Positions 62,475 through 64,000 of a stretch of 64,000 nucleotides of DNA are shown here, piece by piece (the first letter of the stretch is position 1; each line of letters begins with the position of its first letter). Where the stretch lies: contig NZ_CP178543.1 in assembly GCF_047276495.1 (NCBI RefSeq), positions 5,704,001 to 5,768,000 of the forward strand. The letters run 5' to 3'. Below the pieces are notes generated by a model. The model was not told the DNA's origin, ran no database searches, and saw only the letters and a program-made list of their open reading frames with translations. The stretch comes from Capilliphycus salinus (GTDB lineage: Bacteria > Cyanobacteriota > Cyanobacteriia > Cyanobacteriales > Microcoleaceae). The translations under genes were made by a program, and so were the position numbers.

Positions 62475-63281
62475 ATGTCCAATCCCCAACTTGCCGAAGA
62501 AAAAAATCAGGCAATTGCTTTACCTCCCACTCAAGATGAACTCCCTTGTGATGATGGAATCCCAATGGAAACTGAACGTCATAAACATCAATCCGATTTG
62601 TTGATTAACGCACTTTGGGAAAGACTCAAACAGCAAAATGCCTATGTTGGGGGCAATATGTTTGTTTACTTTAGCCTGGAGCAAATTCGCAACCAAGACT
62701 TTCGAGGGCCGGATGTATTTGTTGTTTTAGACGTTCCCCGCACCGAACGCAAAAGTTGGGTAATTTGGGAAGAAGGAAAAGGTCCGGATATTGTGATTGA
62801 ACTGTTATCCGAAAGTACCCTAAACCGAGATAAAACCGATAAAAAACAGATTTATCAATCTCGAATGCGAGTCCCGGAATATTTTTGGTATGATCCCTTT
62901 AACCCCGAAGATTTCCAGGGATTTCGTTTACAAGGAAGCGTTTATCAACCCCTTGAACCCGACTCTCAAGGGCGTTTAATTAGTCAAGAATTAAACTTAG
63001 CACTGGTCAAATGGTCCGGCAGTTATCGAGAGATTAATACTGTTTGGTTGAGGTGGGCAACATTGGAGGGAGAAATCCTGCCAACAACGGAAGAAATAGC
63101 AGAAGTTGAACGCCAACGGGCAGAAGTTGAACGCCAACGGGCAGAAGTTGAACGCCAACGGGCAGAAGTTGAACGCCAACGGGCAGAAGTTGCCGAACAA
63201 CAACTTGAAGAAATGAGACAATATTTGAGAGAAAGGGGAATTGATATGCCACAATCGGAACAGGAATCAAGAGATAATTAA
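62475..63281 (+). CDS. Uma2 family protein with tandem heptad repeats
   Basis: A 268-residue Uma2/DUF820 protein. The core has DFRGPDVFVVLDVPR (about 76-90) and GPDIVIELLSEST (about 105-117), the probable PD-(D/E)XK active site. After ~200 the sequence is a coiled coil with four exact AEVERQR heptads encoded by 21-bp tandem repeats. It is inserted between the glycosyltransferase fusion and gmd; the gap to each is 40 bp or less, so co-transcription is likely. Confidence 0.87.
   Translation: MSNPQLAEEKNQAIALPPTQDELPCDDGIPMETERHKHQSDLLINALWERLKQQNAYVGGNMFVYFSLEQIRNQDFRGPDVFVVLDVPRTERKSWVIWEEGKGPDIVIELLSESTLNRDKTDKKQIYQSRMRVPEYFWYDPFNPEDFQGFRLQGSVYQPLEPDSQGRLISQELNLALVKWSGSYREINTVWLRWATLEGEILPTTEEIAEVERQRAEVERQRAEVERQRAEVERQRAEVAEQQLEEMRQYLRERGIDMPQSEQESRDN
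63099..63193. repeat. 21-bp tandem coding repeat in the Uma2 gene
   Basis: Four consecutive identical 21-bp units start at 63099, 63120, 63141 and 63162, with a partial fifth. Each encodes AEVERQR. The near-perfect DNA identity indicates recent slippage or active homogenisation. Confidence 0.9.
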
Positions 63282-63318
63282 TAGAAGCGACCGAGCAGGC
63301 AGACGTTGAGGAAAAGGC

Positions 63319-64000
63319 ATGAAAACCGCTTTAATTTGTGGAATCTCCGGACAAGATGGCGCCTATCTCGCCGACTTATTATTAAAAAGTGGCTACTCGG
63401 TTTGTGGCACCTCCCGAGATGCTCAAATGTCATCTTTTCAAAACCTTTCCCGCTTGGGTATTCGAGAACAAGTTAAACTCGAATCAATGATTCTCACCGA
63501 CTTTCGGAGCGTGTTGCAAGTCCTCACCAAAGTCAAACCCGATGAAGTGTACAACCTCGCCGCCCAAAGTTCGGTGGGCCTGTCCTTTGACCAACCGGTA
63601 GAAACCCTCGAAAGCGTAGCAACCGGAACGTTAAACCTGTTAGAAGCCATTCGGTTTACAGGCGCCAACATCAAACTTTATAACGCCGGTTCAAGCGAAT
63701 GTTTTGGGAATACCGGAGAAATGGCAGCCGATGAAAACACCCCCTTTCGCCCCCGCAGTCCCTACGCCGTCGCCAAGTCCGCCGCCTTTTGGGAAGTCGC
63801 CAACTATCGGGAAGCCTACGGAATATTTGCCTGTTCGGGTATCCTATTTAACCACGAATCCCCCCTGCGACCGGAACGGTTTGTGACCCAAAAAATTATA
63901 TCCTCGGCCTGTCGAATTGCCGCAGGAAACGAAGAAAAACTCTATTTGGGCGATATTTCCGTTCAACGAGATTGGGGTTGGGCGCCGGAATACGTCGAAG
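63319..64000 (+). CDS. gmd: GDP-mannose 4,6-dehydratase (partial, runs off the window)
   Basis: The first 227 codons of a short-chain dehydrogenase. The Rossmann motif is GISGQDGAYL (8-17), the active site SSECFGNTGEM and SPYAVAKSAA (Tyr and Lys of YxxxK). HESPLRPERFVTQKI is the typical GDP-mannose dehydratase stretch. It converts GDP-D-mannose to GDP-4-keto-6-deoxymannose, the first step to GDP-fucose or GDP-rhamnose. The ATG at 63319 follows a GAGGAAAAGG site. A deoxyhexose donor pathway next to glycosyltransferases and sulfotransferases supports a surface-glycan locus. Confidence 0.95.
   Translation, partial: MKTALICGISGQDGAYLADLLLKSGYSVCGTSRDAQMSSFQNLSRLGIREQVKLESMILTDFRSVLQVLTKVKPDEVYNLAAQSSVGLSFDQPVETLESVATGTLNLLEAIRFTGANIKLYNAGSSECFGNTGEMAADENTPFRPRSPYAVAKSAAFWEVANYREAYGIFACSGILFNHESPLRPERFVTQKIISSACRIAAGNEEKLYLGDISVQRDWGWAPEYVE

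Overview
The window is chromosomal DNA from a cyanobacterium, most likely a filamentous Oscillatoriales-type organism (inference). The evidence is a complete kaiA-kaiB-kaiC clock cluster, many HIP1-type GCGATCGC octamers, several families known mainly from cyanobacteria (a DUF2996 protein, a TIGR03279-like radical SAM/PDZ protein, a low-complexity-tail membrane protein) and abundant hairpin repeats between genes. There is no phage, plasmid, transposase, CRISPR or rRNA signature. One tRNA gene is present.

Layout. 0-6 kb: MATE exporter, a small excisionase-like DNA-binding gene, and a convergent Hpt protein / DICT-GAF histidine kinase pair, then a pentapeptide-repeat protein. 6.8-12.6 kb: fatty-acid desaturase, a small unknown gene between two copies of a double-hairpin repeat, a coiled-coil protein, patatin-like lipase, Uma2-family protein, tRNA-Met(CAT) and a membrane-anchored protein. 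12.6-18.4 kb: CNNM/CorC-type transporter, RecJ, TrkH/KtrB-type cation transporter. 18.4-31 kb: orphan HicB-like protein, FAD oxidoreductase carrying an in-frame copy of an intergenic-type repeat, class-A-beta-lactamase-like hydrolase, NlpC/P60 peptidase, UPF0104 membrane protein, XRE regulator, subtilase with a membrane tail plus a small DUF5818-like protein, a lipoprotein, unknown proteins, and a second copy of the excisionase-like cassette. 31-38 kb: DUF2996 protein, MsrB, 2Fe-2S protein, a TolC-family protein with five 44-residue repeats, radical SAM protein, UppP. 38-42 kb: kaiC, kaiB, kaiA (all minus strand), with a frameshifted cupin gene upstream of kaiA. 42-49 kb: the classical rimP-nusA-ylxR-infB translation/transcription operon on the minus strand. 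49-64 kb: a large membrane protein, then a surface-glycan locus: GT2 enzyme, TPR-GT61 protein, two tandem TPR-sulfotransferases, a small membrane protein, a GT2-GT2-GT4 triple fusion, a Uma2 protein and the start of GDP-mannose 4,6-dehydratase (gmd), which runs off the end.

The glycan locus looks like a pathway for a deoxyhexose-containing, probably sulfated surface polysaccharide or glycoconjugate (inference from domain content). Its glycosyltransferases share a C-terminal helical module that occurs four times and that I do not recognise.

The non-coding DNA is unusually rich in repeats: at least seven ~57-bp GGGGCGGGTT-bounded hairpin elements, a tandem pair of GGTGCGTCAA-bounded 59-bp elements, a three-copy double-hairpin element with compensatory stem changes, and a 567-bp one-gene cassette present twice. 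Start codons were adjusted by ribosome-binding site or family alignment where the longest reading frame looked too long; such cases are stated.
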